Source of the DNA: JAVJSD01 sp040219575 | GTDB lineage: Bacteria; Planctomycetota; Planctomycetia; Pirellulales; Pirellulaceae | Direction of reading: 5' to 3' | DNA length: 64,000 nt | Assembly: GCA_040219575.1 (NCBI GenBank) | Contig: JAVJSD010000062.1 | Coordinates: forward strand, 8,522 to 72,521 | Part shown: positions 33,254 through 42,971 of the stretch, piece after piece | How positions within the stretch are numbered: the first letter of the stretch is position 1 | Layout: every line of letters begins with the position of its first letter | Notes under the pieces: generated by a model | What the model was told of the DNA's origin: nothing | The model's input: only the letters and a program-made list of their open reading frames with translations | The model's database searches: none | Program-made: the position numbers and the translations under genes

Positions 33254-34774
33254 TTAATGCTCCAACCCAGGAGGGAGGGCGGCGTCTGCTTCCCGCAAAG
33301 CCGACGCCAACGGCGGAACCTCAAATGTAAGCTTCGACGATTGCGGCATCGTCGTGGATTTCGTTGGTTTCTCCGTCGATGTCTGTTGGGCGGCGGCGAT
33401 CTTGGCCACGATCTCCGGCAACGCTTCGCCGAGTCCGCCGACCACCAGCACCGTGTCGCCGGGCCGCGCGGCGCGCGCCGCCAGCGGGGCGATGTCGGTT
33501 GTCTGTCCGCAGGCGACGGCCGCGGCGTGCGGCATGCCGGCCTGCCGCGCCGCATCGACCGCCTGGCGGGCGCCCGCGCCGCAGGCGATCAGCCCATCGG
33601 CGCCGCATTGGCCCACGGCGGTCGCCCCGAGCAGGCGATACTTGGCTTCGATTTCATGCAACGGCAAGTTGTGGTGCGCGGGCAGTTCGCCCAGCACCAA
33701 CAGGCGACGTCCAGTGCGCGCCGCGTCGCGCAGGGCGTGGATCACCGACCGGGCGGCCGTCGCCGACGTACATCGCGTGTCGTCGACCACTGTCACTCCG
33801 CTTTCTTCGATCACGGAGCAACAGCCGGCGGGCGGTGCAAACTCGGTCAGCGCGGAAGACGCCTGCTCGACGTCGAGGCCCATCAGCCTCGCCACGGCCA
33901 GCGCCGCCAACACCGACGACAGATGGTGTCGTCCCCACACCGGCACGCGGACCGGTCGCCCTTCGAGGAACAACTGCAAACGGCCGCCTCCAAGTCGCAC
34001 GCGATCGGCGGCCAGATCGCAATCAGCCCCACGCCCCACCCACATGGTGTTCGTGTGAATCGAGTTCAGCGCCCGCTCCCAGCGGCGATCGTCGCCCGAG
34101 GCCACCACCAGGCATTCCGGCGGCAACGCCTCGAGCAGTTCGCGGTACGCGCCGCGGTGGGCTGCTCCGTCCTCGGCCGACGGCGTCAGCACGAAGATGT
34201 CCGGTCGGCAGAGCTGCACCTCCGCCGCCAGTTCTCGCGGATCGCGGCCGTGCAGCTCCACCACCGCGTAGTCGTACTCGTCGTCGTCGAGCTGCGACAG
34301 CACCAGGGGCAGCCCCACCCGCAAGCGTTCGCGGTGCTGCTGCTGGTCGTCGCCGTGGAAGCCGGCGAACTGTCCACACAGCACGGTCTCGATCATGGCT
34401 CGCGTCGTGGTCTTGCCCAGATCGCCGGCCACCGCGATCACGCGGCCCTCGAACCGGCTCCGCATCGTGCGGGCCAGTTGCCACAGCGCCCACTTGGCGT
34501 CGTCGACCTCGATGCTGAACGTGCCGGCCCAGGGGGCGACGCGTCGGCCCGCCACCACCACGCCCTGCGCTCCGCGGGCGAACGCCTCTTCCGGCAGATT
34601 CGCCGCATCGGGCGGCGTCGCCAGGCCCCAGAACAGTTCGCCCGCCGCCACCGTGCGACTATCGATCGCCAGACGACCGATCGGCTCCAGATCACCGCCC
34701 AACGGCGGCATCGAGCCGAGTCGCAATCGACCGCCGATGATGGCGGCGAGTTCGCCTGTCGAGAGGGTGCTCAT
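33254..34774 (-). CDS. murF: MurF-like UDP-MurNAc-tripeptide:D-Ala-D-Ala ligase, divergent
   Basis: 506 residues with Mur-ligase architecture: a substrate domain (LAIDSRTVAAGELFWGL), an ATPase P-loop VAGDLGKT (115-122, where the family usually has TGSxGKT), VVELHGRDPREL, and a C-terminal domain (LLVLGELPAHH, DTVLVVGGLGEALPEI). The usual NNxxGVP stretch is replaced by a Gln/Arg-rich segment, and the NDxYNANP motif by VDDTRCTSAT. The position just downstream of murE supports a role in peptidoglycan synthesis. ATG 34774 is chosen; the longer frame would need a TTG. An approximately 45-residue tail extends past the normal end. Confidence 0.8.
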   Translation of the reverse strand: MSTLSTGELAAIIGGRLRLGSMPPLGGDLEPIGRLAIDSRTVAAGELFWGLATPPDAANLPEEAFARGAQGVVVAGRRVAPWAGTFSIEVDDAKWALWQLARTMRSRFEGRVIAVAGDLGKTTTRAMIETVLCGQFAGFHGDDQQQHRERLRVGLPLVLSQLDDDEYDYAVVELHGRDPRELAAEVQLCRPDIFVLTPSAEDGAAHRGAYRELLEALPPECLVVASGDDRRWERALNSIHTNTMWVGRGADCDLAADRVRLGGGRLQLFLEGRPVRVPVWGRHHLSSVLAALAVARLMGLDVEQASSALTEFAPPAGCCSVIEESGVTVVDDTRCTSATAARSVIHALRDAARTGRRLLVLGELPAHHNLPLHEIEAKYRLLGATAVGQCGADGLIACGAGARQAVDAARQAGMPHAAAVACGQTTDIAPLAARAARPGDTVLVVGGLGEALPEIVAKIAAAQQTSTEKPTKSTTMPQSSKLTFEVPPLASALREADAALPPGLEH

Positions 34775-34859
34775 GGGAGAAGACGGATTCGCGATCAAGT
34801 GCTGGTTCGTTTTTGATTCGTCGTGAGGCGGACGTGTGTTGCGTTGCCGACGGTTTCGG

Positions 34860-36389
34860 TCAGTTCCACGATTGGTCGAAGGCGATCGTGTCGGCGTCGT
34901 CGGTCGGATAATCGATCTGCGCCCCGACCTGATACAGCCAGTTGCGGGCGACTTCGCGGTCGTCGTGCGACAACCGGCCGCCCTCCACGAGTTGGAAGTT
35001 CTGTTGTCCCTTGCCCGCGATCAGCACGGCGTCGCCGGGCTTCGCTTCGGAGAGCGCCAGTTCGATGGCCGCCGCGCGATTGGGCCGCACCCAAGCGCGG
35101 GCCGGGCGGTCGTAGCCGTCGAGGATGTCGTGGGCGATCGCCAGCGGCTCTTCAAAGCCGGGATTGTCGCTGGTGATGATTCCCCGATCGGCGCCGCGCT
35201 CGACCACGCGGCCCAGCAGCGGACGTTGTTCGTGTCCCCGTTCGCCGACGGCGCCGTACACGCAGATCACGCGGCCGCGGGCGGTCTGCCGCAGCGTCTT
35301 GAGCGCCACCGCCAGCGTGTCGGGAGTGTGGGCGCTATCGACGTACACGCCGAAGGGCTGGCCGCACTCCAGTCGTTCCATGCGACCGGGAATGTGATTC
35401 ACCGATTCCAATCCGCGGGCGACCGTCATCAGGTCGATGCCCGCCGCCAGGCCGACGGCCGCGGCCGACAGGCAGTTGTACACATGGTGGTCGCCGATCA
35501 TGGCGGTCCGCACCGGCACGGTTTCGTTCCCGGCGCACAGCAGGAATGTCTGCTCGCTGGGCAGCCGTTCGATCACCGTGGCGGTCACCTCGGCGGCGGA
35601 CTGCATGCCGATGGTCAGCACGGGATGGTCGATCTTCGACAGGATGAACTGGCTGGCGGGATCGTCGGCGTTGATGACCGCGAAACCGTGAGGGCTGAGT
35701 TGCTCCAGCAGTCGCTGCTTGGCGCGGCGGTAGTTCATCACCGAACCGTGGAAGTCGAGGTGGTCGCGGCGGACGTTGGTCAACACCGCGGCGTCGAACT
35801 CGACGCCGGCCGTACGGCGCTGGGCCAGGGCGCGGCTGGAGACTTCCACCACCGCCTCGCTGCAGCCGCAGGCCACCATGCGGGCCATCCAGTCGGCGAG
35901 TTCCGGAGCACTGGGCGTCGTTCGATGCGCCGGGGTGCTCTCGTAGCCGTCGCGGTAGGTGAGCGTGTTGGTGGTGCCGGTGATTCTTCCCGCCGCTTCC
36001 ATCACCGCGGTGATCAGCAGCGTCGTGATGGTCTTGCCGTTGGTGCCCGTGACGCCCACCACGCGCATCTGTCGGCTGGGGCGGCCGGCGAGGCTTTGAC
36101 ACACCTGGCCGAACGCTTCACGCGTATCGTCGACCACGCAGGTGGGCACGCCGATGGGCAGCGGCCGCTCGGCGAGCACCGCGCTGGCGCCGTTTTCGAT
36201 GGCCGTATGGACTTGATCGTGTCCATCGCTGTCGGCGCCGACCAACGCCACGAACAGATCGCCGGACCGGCAAGTCCGCCAGTCGCTGGAGCAAGCCATG
36301 GCGTGGATATCGTCGCCGCCGTAGATTCGCCCTTGGGGCAAGGTGTCGCGCAGGCTGATGCCGCGCGCACGTTGGAGAAGCTGCTGCAT
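34860..36389 (-). CDS. murE: MurE-like UDP-MurNAc-L-Ala-D-Glu:diamino-acid ligase, divergent
   Basis: 509 residues. P-loop VTGTNGKT (113-120), TTPSAPEL, VEVSSRALAQ, TNVRRDHLDFHG, and the carbamoylated Lys224 in NYRRAKQRLL are as expected. ATG 36389 is preceded by AAGGAGG. The diamino-acid motif, DNPR in meso-DAP enzymes, reads DNPG (408-411), and the ATP-site stretch is VYGAVGERGHEQRP instead of the FGCGGDRD form. It adds the third amino acid to the peptidoglycan stem peptide; the exact substrate is uncertain because of the motif change. murF follows 85 bases downstream. Confidence 0.85.
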   Translation of the reverse strand: MQQLLQRARGISLRDTLPQGRIYGGDDIHAMACSSDWRTCRSGDLFVALVGADSDGHDQVHTAIENGASAVLAERPLPIGVPTCVVDDTREAFGQVCQSLAGRPSRQMRVVGVTGTNGKTITTLLITAVMEAAGRITGTTNTLTYRDGYESTPAHRTTPSAPELADWMARMVACGCSEAVVEVSSRALAQRRTAGVEFDAAVLTNVRRDHLDFHGSVMNYRRAKQRLLEQLSPHGFAVINADDPASQFILSKIDHPVLTIGMQSAAEVTATVIERLPSEQTFLLCAGNETVPVRTAMIGDHHVYNCLSAAAVGLAAGIDLMTVARGLESVNHIPGRMERLECGQPFGVYVDSAHTPDTLAVALKTLRQTARGRVICVYGAVGERGHEQRPLLGRVVERGADRGIITSDNPGFEEPLAIAHDILDGYDRPARAWVRPNRAAAIELALSEAKPGDAVLIAGKGQQNFQLVEGGRLSHDDREVARNWLYQVGAQIDYPTDDADTIAFDQSWN

Positions 36390-36867
36390 GCCTAAGGCCT
36401 CCTTGCCTTTGGTCACCGCAGGGGTGATCTCGATGTTCGGAGCGAGCGTCCGTCTCCATCCTGCGAGACTTCTGCGTCCACGTGCGACAGCGGGAATGTC
36501 GCGAAACACGCGGAGGGACGCTGCGTTGGAATCGTCGCCGGGGATTCTCCGGATTTCGCCCGACGCGTCAAGGCGAGTTTCCGCAAGACGCGATCGAATC
36601 CCCACATCGCCAAAGTCGGTTCCGCTACGGGCACGCCCCGGTTGACGGCGCAGCGTTCGCCCCACGATGATGCCCGCACTGCTAGCGGATCGTCAGGTGG
36701 AACTTTACTCGCTGGCGTTGGCTGGAAACCCGTAACGGAAGCCGCCAGACTTCCGAGACTTCGCGCTCATTCGGGAGTCTGGCGACGTCTGGCGACTTCC
36801 GCTACGGCTCTCGGCATCGCGGCATGCTTCGATGCCGACCTGGTACACGCGATAGGGACGAGGCACG
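36390..36867. other. Intergenic region with REP-like pair
   Basis: No convincing gene. It contains a REP-like inverted pair with left arm AACGGAAGCCGCCAGACTTC (36734 on) and right arm GTCTGGCGACTTCCGCTACG (36787-36806), of the same family as 20879-20945. The right arm also carries an internal duplication of GTCTGGCGAC. The divergent promoters of murE and the acyl-CoA dehydrogenase must be here. Confidence 0.7.
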
Positions 36868-38010
36868 ATGAAATCGAGTGAACTTCTCCGCAATCTGACA
36901 TCCATCGCCGACCGCTTCGCCGCCGAGCGGGCGGAGCGACTGGGACGCACCGAACTCGATCCGAACGACTTCGTCGCGCTGCGTGAAGCGGGCTACCTGC
37001 TGCTGGGCGTACCGGCGGAGCGCGGCGGGCTGTGGACCGATGTCGCGCAGACGGTTCGTCTCGTTTGCGATGCGCTGCGCACGCTGGCCCACGGCGATTC
37101 GTCGGTCGCGCTCGTGTCGGCGATGCACCCGGCCGTGCTCTCTTACTGGTTGACCGCCCCGCGCGAAGCGGCGGAGCACCCCGGCTGGAACGAGCAGTGC
37201 AACGAAATCTTTGGCGGCGTGAAGCAGGGCGTCTGGTGGGGGACCATTACCTCGGAGCCGGGCAGCGGCGGCGACGTCGCCCGCACCCGGACGACCGCCG
37301 CGCGCGACGCCGAACCTCACGGCTATCGCATCTCGGGTCAGAAGCACTTCGGCAGCGGCTCGGGCGTGCTCGACGTGATGGTCACCACCGCGGTGGCCGA
37401 CGGCGAGGAGAAGCCCGATTGGTTTTACCTCGACATGCGCGGCGTTCCGCTCGACGATTCGGCCGGCGCCCGGCTGATCGCCAAGTGGGACGGACACGGC
37501 ATGGCGGCGACACAGAGTCACGCGGTCGAGTTCACCAACTTCCCCGCCACGCGGATCGCCTGGGAGGGGCATCTCGACGACGTCGCCGCCCGCACGGGCG
37601 GGTTCATCGGCTGCCTGTTCACGAGCGTCATCGTGGGCGTGGTCGAGGTGGCCGTGGAGACGGCGGCGAACAGGCTCAAACCGATGCCGAACGCCTTCGA
37701 ACAGGTGGAGTGGACGCGCGTGCAGTTGGAGCTGTGGCTGATACAACAGGCGCTGCAGGGCATGCTGCGGGCGGTCGAGACGCAGGTCGATCCGCGGATC
37801 GAGGTCCTCAAGGGGAAGACGGCGATCGCCGAGTTGGCCGAGACCGTGCTCACCCGACTGTGCCGCGTGATGGGGGGCGGCACCTTCTCACGCCGCTCGC
37901 CCTTCGGACACTGGTTCGAAGACGTGCGGGCGCTGGGATTCCTCCGTCCGCCCTGGGGACTGGCCTACGACACGCTGATCCGCGCCGCCACGCCGCCCGG
38001 CGGAGAGTGA
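36868..38010 (+). CDS. Acyl-CoA dehydrogenase family protein
   Basis: 380 residues. N-terminal helical domain (RTELDPNDFVALREAGYL, VPAERGG), middle beta domain with WWGTITSEPGSGGD and GYRISGQKHFGSGSG, and a C-terminal helical domain ending GGGTFSRRSPFGHWFEDVRA. This is the FAD-dependent acyl-CoA dehydrogenase fold. The catalytic glutamate cannot be assigned by eye. The C-terminal region resembles the monooxygenase/DszC-like branch more than the classic fatty-acid enzymes, so the substrate is open. It stands alone, divergent from murE. Confidence 0.85.
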   Translation: MKSSELLRNLTSIADRFAAERAERLGRTELDPNDFVALREAGYLLLGVPAERGGLWTDVAQTVRLVCDALRTLAHGDSSVALVSAMHPAVLSYWLTAPREAAEHPGWNEQCNEIFGGVKQGVWWGTITSEPGSGGDVARTRTTAARDAEPHGYRISGQKHFGSGSGVLDVMVTTAVADGEEKPDWFYLDMRGVPLDDSAGARLIAKWDGHGMAATQSHAVEFTNFPATRIAWEGHLDDVAARTGGFIGCLFTSVIVGVVEVAVETAANRLKPMPNAFEQVEWTRVQLELWLIQQALQGMLRAVETQVDPRIEVLKGKTAIAELAETVLTRLCRVMGGGTFSRRSPFGHWFEDVRALGFLRPPWGLAYDTLIRAATPPGGE

Positions 38011-38018
38011 AACAACCG

Positions 38019-38040
38019 GTACGACGGACGTCCGTCGTAC
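38019..38040. repeat. Perfect 22-bp palindrome
   Basis: GTACGACGGAC followed directly by GTCCGTCGTAC, 9 bases after the acyl-CoA dehydrogenase stop. It could be a transcript hairpin or a repeat-element core; no T-run follows. Confidence 0.7.
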
Positions 38041-38225
38041 GGAGTTGAGCGCATCCGTCGCGGGCGTCTTCCAAGGGGGATGCCGGCGAGGAATAATAGG
38101 GCGATCAATGCGGCTCCCCTCTCCCGCCGATTTGCCGCCCGGTCTTCATCCGGCCACGCCAAAAGTCCTCGCCTAAAGAGTCCTCACGCAAAACCCCCTC
38201 GCCCAAATCCCCCGCCTCCACCAGC

Positions 38226-39509
38226 ATGGAAAACGTCATGAACATCATCTCCACGTGTCGCCGCGGCTTGCTGCTTTGGATGGCGATACTGCTCGCGCTG
38301 CCGGTCGTCGTTCACGGGCAGGACTGGACGCAGTTCCGCGGCCCCACCGGTCAGGGCGTCTCGTCGGTCAAGAGCGTGCCGCTCAAGTGGGGCGAAGACA
38401 GCGACAATCTCACCTGGAAGACGCCGATCGAGGGTCTCGGCTGGTCGTCGCCGTCGGTGCAGGGAGACCGCATCTGGCTGACCACCGCCGCCGACGAAGG
38501 TCAATCGCTGCGGGCGGTCAGTCTCGACCTGACGACCGGCAAGGAAATGCTCAACGTCGAGGTCTTCAAGCTCGCGGAGCCGGGGAAGGTGCATTCCAAG
38601 AATAGCCACGCGTCGCCCACGCCGGTGATCGAAGGCGACCGCGTCTACCTGCACTTCGGAAACTATGGCACCGCCTGCATCTCGACCGCCGGCGAAGTCC
38701 TGTGGCGGCACGTGTTCGAGTACAACCATCGCCACGGTCCCGGCGGTTCGCCCGTCATCTTCGAGGATCTGCTGATCATCAACTGCGACGGCACCGATGT
38801 GCAGTTCATCGCCGCTTTGAACAAGAACACGGGCGAGGAGGTGTGGCGCACCAAGCGAGCCCACATCAGCGAGGCCCGGCTCAGCGGCGCCGACAGCGCG
38901 CCGATGGGCTTCTCCACGCCGCTGCTGGTCGAGGTCGACGGCGTGATGCAGGTCGTCAGCACCGGCGGCGATCACGTCGCCGGCTACAACGCCCGCACCG
39001 GCGAGGAGATCTGGTGGTCGAGCTACTACGGCTACTCGCTCGTGCCGCGGCCGGTGGTGGGGCACGGCATGATCTATGTTTGCTCGGGCTACAACAAACC
39101 GATGATGTACGCCATTCGTCTCGGCGGCACGGGCGACGTCACCGAGACGCACGTCGAGTGGACGCTGGAGCGCGGCGCGCCGCACAATCCCTCGCCGCTG
39201 ATCGTGGGCGACGAGATTTACATCGTGGCCGACCGGGGCGTCGCCATGTGCCTCGACGCCAAGACCGGCGAGGAGCATTGGCAGCAGCGTCTGGGCGGCA
39301 ACTTCTCCGCTTCTCCGCTCTTGGCCGCCGGCCGCATCTACTTTCTGAATGAAACGGGCGAGACGATCGTGGTCGAGCCGGGCGTCGAGTACAAGGAACT
39401 GGCGCGCAACCAGGTCGAGGGCCGCACGCTCGCCTCGCTCACGCCGCTGGAAGCAGCGATGCTGCTGCGAACCGACACGCATCTGTACCGCTTCGACCAG
39501 CCGAAGTAA
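38226..39509 (+). CDS. Exported PQQ-type beta-propeller protein
   Basis: 427 residues. A signal peptide (RGLLLWMAILLALPVVVHGQ) precedes DWTQFRGPTGQG, the typical start of planctomycete outer propellers, and about seven blades containing GEEVWRTKRAHIS, GYNARTGEEIWWS and CLDAKTGEEHWQQ. Fold known from quinoprotein dehydrogenases and BamB, but no quinone-ligand residues are evident. Probably a periplasmic sugar- or polymer-related protein. The next gene follows after 24 bases. Confidence 0.88.
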   Translation: MENVMNIISTCRRGLLLWMAILLALPVVVHGQDWTQFRGPTGQGVSSVKSVPLKWGEDSDNLTWKTPIEGLGWSSPSVQGDRIWLTTAADEGQSLRAVSLDLTTGKEMLNVEVFKLAEPGKVHSKNSHASPTPVIEGDRVYLHFGNYGTACISTAGEVLWRHVFEYNHRHGPGGSPVIFEDLLIINCDGTDVQFIAALNKNTGEEVWRTKRAHISEARLSGADSAPMGFSTPLLVEVDGVMQVVSTGGDHVAGYNARTGEEIWWSSYYGYSLVPRPVVGHGMIYVCSGYNKPMMYAIRLGGTGDVTETHVEWTLERGAPHNPSPLIVGDEIYIVADRGVAMCLDAKTGEEHWQQRLGGNFSASPLLAAGRIYFLNETGETIVVEPGVEYKELARNQVEGRTLASLTPLEAAMLLRTDTHLYRFDQPK

Positions 39510-39533
39510 TTCACTCTCTCCCACACCGACGAA

Positions 39534-41015
39534 TTGGCGGACACCAGCCTGGAACTCGACGGCGATGCGATGCGGCGCCTGCTCGACGCCGTCATGCGCC
39601 GCGTCGCGCCGTTTCTGGACACGCTCGACGAGCAGCCGTCGTGGAATACGCACGATCGTCAGCGCGTCGCCCGCACGCTGATCGAGCCGCTGCCGCAAAC
39701 GGGAACCGACGCCGACGCCCTGCTCGACCGGTTATTCGACGAGATCATCCCCTGCAGTTTCAACACCGCGGGTCCCGGTTATCTGGCGTTCATTCCCGGC
39801 GGCGGACTTCCGCACACGGCCGCCGCCGACGTGATCGCCGACACCGTCAATCGCTACGTCGGCTTCTGGCCGGCGGCGCCGGCCGTGGCGCAGCTCGAGG
39901 CGACCGCCATTGGCTGGTTGTGCGAGATCGTCGGCTATGGCGACGGGGCGGGTGGTTTCTTCACCTCCGGCGGGTCGCAGGCCAATTTCTCGGGACTCTT
40001 CACCGCGCGGCGCTGCCGACTGGGCGACGACCTGACGCGGGGCGTGCTGTATACGTCGGATCAAGCGCACGCCTCGGTCCGCAAGGCCGCCATGCTGGCC
40101 GGCTTCGCGCCCGATCGCGTGCGCGTGATTTCGTCCGACGCGCGGCAGCGCCTCGACCTCGAACGCCTGCGATCGCAAGTCGCGGCCGACCGGCAGGCGG
40201 ATTATCAGCCGTTCGCCGTCGTGGCCAACGCCGGCACGACCAACACCGGCGCCGTCGACGATCTCGATGCGCTGGCCGACCTGTGCGAGCGGGAGAACCT
40301 GTGGCTGCACGTCGACGCGGCCTATGGCGGATTCTTCCTGCTCACCGAGCGCGGCCGGCAGCGGATGCGCGGCATCGAGCGGGCCGATTCGGTGGTGCTC
40401 GATCCGCACAAGGGGATGTTTCTGCCTTATGGAACCGGTTCGCTGCTGGCGCGCCGCGCGGACGATCTGCGCGACGCACATCGTGTGGGGCCGGCGCCTG
40501 CCGATCGCGATCCCCAGGCAAGGGCGAGCGGCGGAGACCGACCGGACTACATGCGGTCGTCGCTCGCCTACTACAACATGCCCGAGGACGGCCCGTTCTC
40601 CGATTTCCAGCAATCGTCGCCGGAGCTTTCTCGGCCGTTTCGCGGTCTGCGCGTCTGGCTGCCGCTGAAGCTGCACGGCGTCGAGCCGTTCCGGCGAAAT
40701 CTCGAAGAGAAGCTCGATCTGGCGCAGTTCGCGGTCGAACGATTGCGCGCGATGCCGCATATCGAGATCGTCGCCGAGCCGGAACTATCGCTGCTGGCCT
40801 TCCGCGTGACGGCCGAGGAGCAGGCGGACGGCGACCGGCTGAACGAGCGGGTGCTGGAACTGGTCAACTCTCGTCGTCGCGTCTTTCTCTCACCCACAAC
40901 CCTCGCCGGCCGACTCGTGCTGCGCATCTGCGTGCTGAACTTCCGCACCCACCGCGAGCATCTCGAGCGCTGCCTGGAAGACATCGCCTGGGCCGTCGAG
41001 CAGACGATTCGCTGA
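39534..41015 (+). CDS. Pyridoxal-phosphate-dependent decarboxylase (group II)
   Basis: 493 residues. PLP-lysine in DPHKGMFLPYG (Lys293), stacking histidine in DQAHASVRKA (His180), and Asp in HVDAAYGG (Asp261) mark the aromatic-L-amino-acid/glutamate/diaminobutyrate decarboxylase family. The N-terminal GPGYLAFIPGGG segment is the substrate entry region. The actual amino acid used is not clear. The start is a TTG at 39534, which is weak but gives a normal N-terminus; ATG 39567-39570 is an alternative. It may share an operon with the propeller gene upstream. Confidence 0.88.
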   Translation: MADTSLELDGDAMRRLLDAVMRRVAPFLDTLDEQPSWNTHDRQRVARTLIEPLPQTGTDADALLDRLFDEIIPCSFNTAGPGYLAFIPGGGLPHTAAADVIADTVNRYVGFWPAAPAVAQLEATAIGWLCEIVGYGDGAGGFFTSGGSQANFSGLFTARRCRLGDDLTRGVLYTSDQAHASVRKAAMLAGFAPDRVRVISSDARQRLDLERLRSQVAADRQADYQPFAVVANAGTTNTGAVDDLDALADLCERENLWLHVDAAYGGFFLLTERGRQRMRGIERADSVVLDPHKGMFLPYGTGSLLARRADDLRDAHRVGPAPADRDPQARASGGDRPDYMRSSLAYYNMPEDGPFSDFQQSSPELSRPFRGLRVWLPLKLHGVEPFRRNLEEKLDLAQFAVERLRAMPHIEIVAEPELSLLAFRVTAEEQADGDRLNERVLELVNSRRRVFLSPTTLAGRLVLRICVLNFRTHREHLERCLEDIAWAVEQTIR

Positions 41016-41102
41016 CGCGCATGCGAGGGACGACCTCGTCCTTGCTGGCGCAACGGGCTCGGAACCCACGTCGAGCCCGTTGCGCCAGCAAGGGCGTCGG
41101 CC

Positions 41103-41233
41103 GGTAGGCCGGAACAAGCTTGCGCCGTTCCGGCAATTCTCAATCGCCGGTGGAAACGAAAACGCGAGGTCGCAATTCAACCTCCGGCGGCGCTTGTGCC
41201 GCAGCGCCCTGCGGCTTGTTCCGGCCTTATAGG
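41103..41233. repeat. GCCGGAACAA-type repeat, full-length copy
   Basis: About 130 bases with inverted ends: GGCCGGAACAAG at the left and CTTGTTCCGGCC at the right, plus an internal GTTCCGGCAATTCTCAATCG. A shorter copy is at 17761-17835. It sits just after the decarboxylase and just before the stop of the reductase gene. Confidence 0.7.
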
Positions 41234-41243
41234 ATTCTACCGG

Positions 41244-42971
41244 TTAGACTTCCGCTTGTTGGTACTCTTCCGTCCAGGAGCGGATGTCGTCCATGCCCTT
41301 GCGGTGGCAGAAGTCGCCGAAGCTCTCGCCGCCGGCGCGGTCCTGCTTGAAGTAGGCGAACACGGCGGCCAGTTCGGCAGTCACCTCGTCGGCGGGCACG
41401 TGGTCTTTGTAGATCGTGTTCAGCCGATCGCCCAGCAGACGGCCGCCGAGGAAGACCGTGTACTTGTCCTTGGCCCGGCCCACCAGGCCGACGTCGCTGT
41501 TGTAGGGTCGGGCGCAGCCATTGGGGCAACCGGTCATGCGGACCGTGAATTGCTCCGACGAAAGGCCCAGCCGCGCCAACTCCGTCTCCAACTGGTCGAT
41601 CATGCCCGGCAGCGCGCGTTCGCTTTCGGTGATCGACAGGCCGCACGTCGGCCAGGCCACGCAGGCCATCGACCATCGGCGGACGTTGGAGATCTCCTCG
41701 CTCAGCTTGACGCCGTGCTTCTTGAGAATCGCCTCGAGCTCCGCCTTGTCTTCGCCGGCGATGTCGGTGAACAACAAGCTTTGATGCGGTGTGAGCTTGA
41801 TGCCGGGCCAGAAGCGGCGGCAGACTTCCCGCAGCGCGCTCTTGAGCTGCATCTGCTCGTCGTCCTTGATGCGGCCGTTCTCGATGTTCAGTCCATAGAA
41901 CCACTTGCCGTCGCCCTGCTCGTGCCAGCCGACGCAGTCGTTCACCGCGTGCACATCCTCCGCTTCCGGCGGAGGCAGCGGGCCGCCGTAGTACTCCTCG
42001 ACCTTGGCCTTGAACTTTTCCAGCCCCCAGTCGTGAATCAGGTACTTCAGCCGGGCCACCTTGCGGTCCTCGCGATTGCCGAAGTCGCGCTGCACCTTGA
42101 TCACCGCGGTCGCCACGTCGACCACCTGCTCGGGCGTGGCGAAGCACATCGGCTTGCCGAGCGCCGGGAAGGTCTTCTCGGCCGAGGGCGTGGTGCCCTG
42201 TCCGCCGCCCACGATGACGTTGTAGCCCACGATCTTGTCGTCGCGGACGATAGCGAGCAAACCCAGGTCGTGCGTGTAGATGTCGACATAGTTGTCGAAG
42301 GTGAAACCGATGCCGGTCTTGAACTTTCGCGGCAGGTACGTGGGACCGTACAGAGGCTCGACCTCTTCACCGCCGCCGCTGGCGACGAGCTCCTTCTCCT
42401 CGGTCTCCAGATCCTTCAGCCAGATCTCGTGATAGGCCCGGGTGCGCGGGGCGAGGTGATCGGCCAACCGCTCGGCCATCTCCTGCGCCTCCAGGTACAC
42501 CGGGGTTTTGTACGGCGCCGGGCTGCACATCACGTTCCGCTCCACGTCGCCGCAGGCGGCCAGCGTGCTGAGTTGAATCTCGTTGATCCGCTGAATGCAC
42601 CGCTGCAGGTTCTCCTTCACCACGCCGTGCAACTGAAGCCCCTGTCGACTGGTGATGCGGAGGGTGGTGTTGCCGATCTCGTCGCAGAGGTCGATCTCGG
42701 CCAGCAGTTGGTCGCTGGTCAGCTTGCCGCCCGGAATCCGCGTGCGGACCATGAACATGTACGCCTTGGCCGACTTCCCTCCTTTGGCCCGGGCCGCGCC
42801 GCGTGCGTCGCGGTCGTCCTGCTGATACGTCCCGTGGAACTTCAGCAGTTGCATGTTGTCCTTGTTGAAGTGGTCGTTCTCGTCGACCAACTCCTGGGCG
42901 ACCGAACCGCGGAGAAAGTCGCTGGATTCCTTGATCCCCTCGACCGGACTCAGTTTCTTCGTTTCAGACAT
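41244..42971 (-). CDS. Ferredoxin-dependent sulfite/nitrite reductase (NirA family)
   Basis: 575 residues. It carries both ligand sets for the coupled [4Fe-4S]-siroheme centre: ACVAWPTCG and GCPNGCARPY. The N-terminal ferredoxin-like halves contain ITSRQGLQLHG and GGGQGTTPS. Such enzymes reduce sulfite to sulfide or nitrite to ammonia with six electrons; sequence alone does not separate the two. ATG 42971 starts MSETKKLSPVEGIKESSDFLRG. No sulfate or nitrate assimilation genes are adjacent. The upstream gap (42972-43609) is long and could carry control elements. Confidence 0.9.
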   Translation of the reverse strand: MSETKKLSPVEGIKESSDFLRGSVAQELVDENDHFNKDNMQLLKFHGTYQQDDRDARGAARAKGGKSAKAYMFMVRTRIPGGKLTSDQLLAEIDLCDEIGNTTLRITSRQGLQLHGVVKENLQRCIQRINEIQLSTLAACGDVERNVMCSPAPYKTPVYLEAQEMAERLADHLAPRTRAYHEIWLKDLETEEKELVASGGGEEVEPLYGPTYLPRKFKTGIGFTFDNYVDIYTHDLGLLAIVRDDKIVGYNVIVGGGQGTTPSAEKTFPALGKPMCFATPEQVVDVATAVIKVQRDFGNREDRKVARLKYLIHDWGLEKFKAKVEEYYGGPLPPPEAEDVHAVNDCVGWHEQGDGKWFYGLNIENGRIKDDEQMQLKSALREVCRRFWPGIKLTPHQSLLFTDIAGEDKAELEAILKKHGVKLSEEISNVRRWSMACVAWPTCGLSITESERALPGMIDQLETELARLGLSSEQFTVRMTGCPNGCARPYNSDVGLVGRAKDKYTVFLGGRLLGDRLNTIYKDHVPADEVTAELAAVFAYFKQDRAGGESFGDFCHRKGMDDIRSWTEEYQQAEV

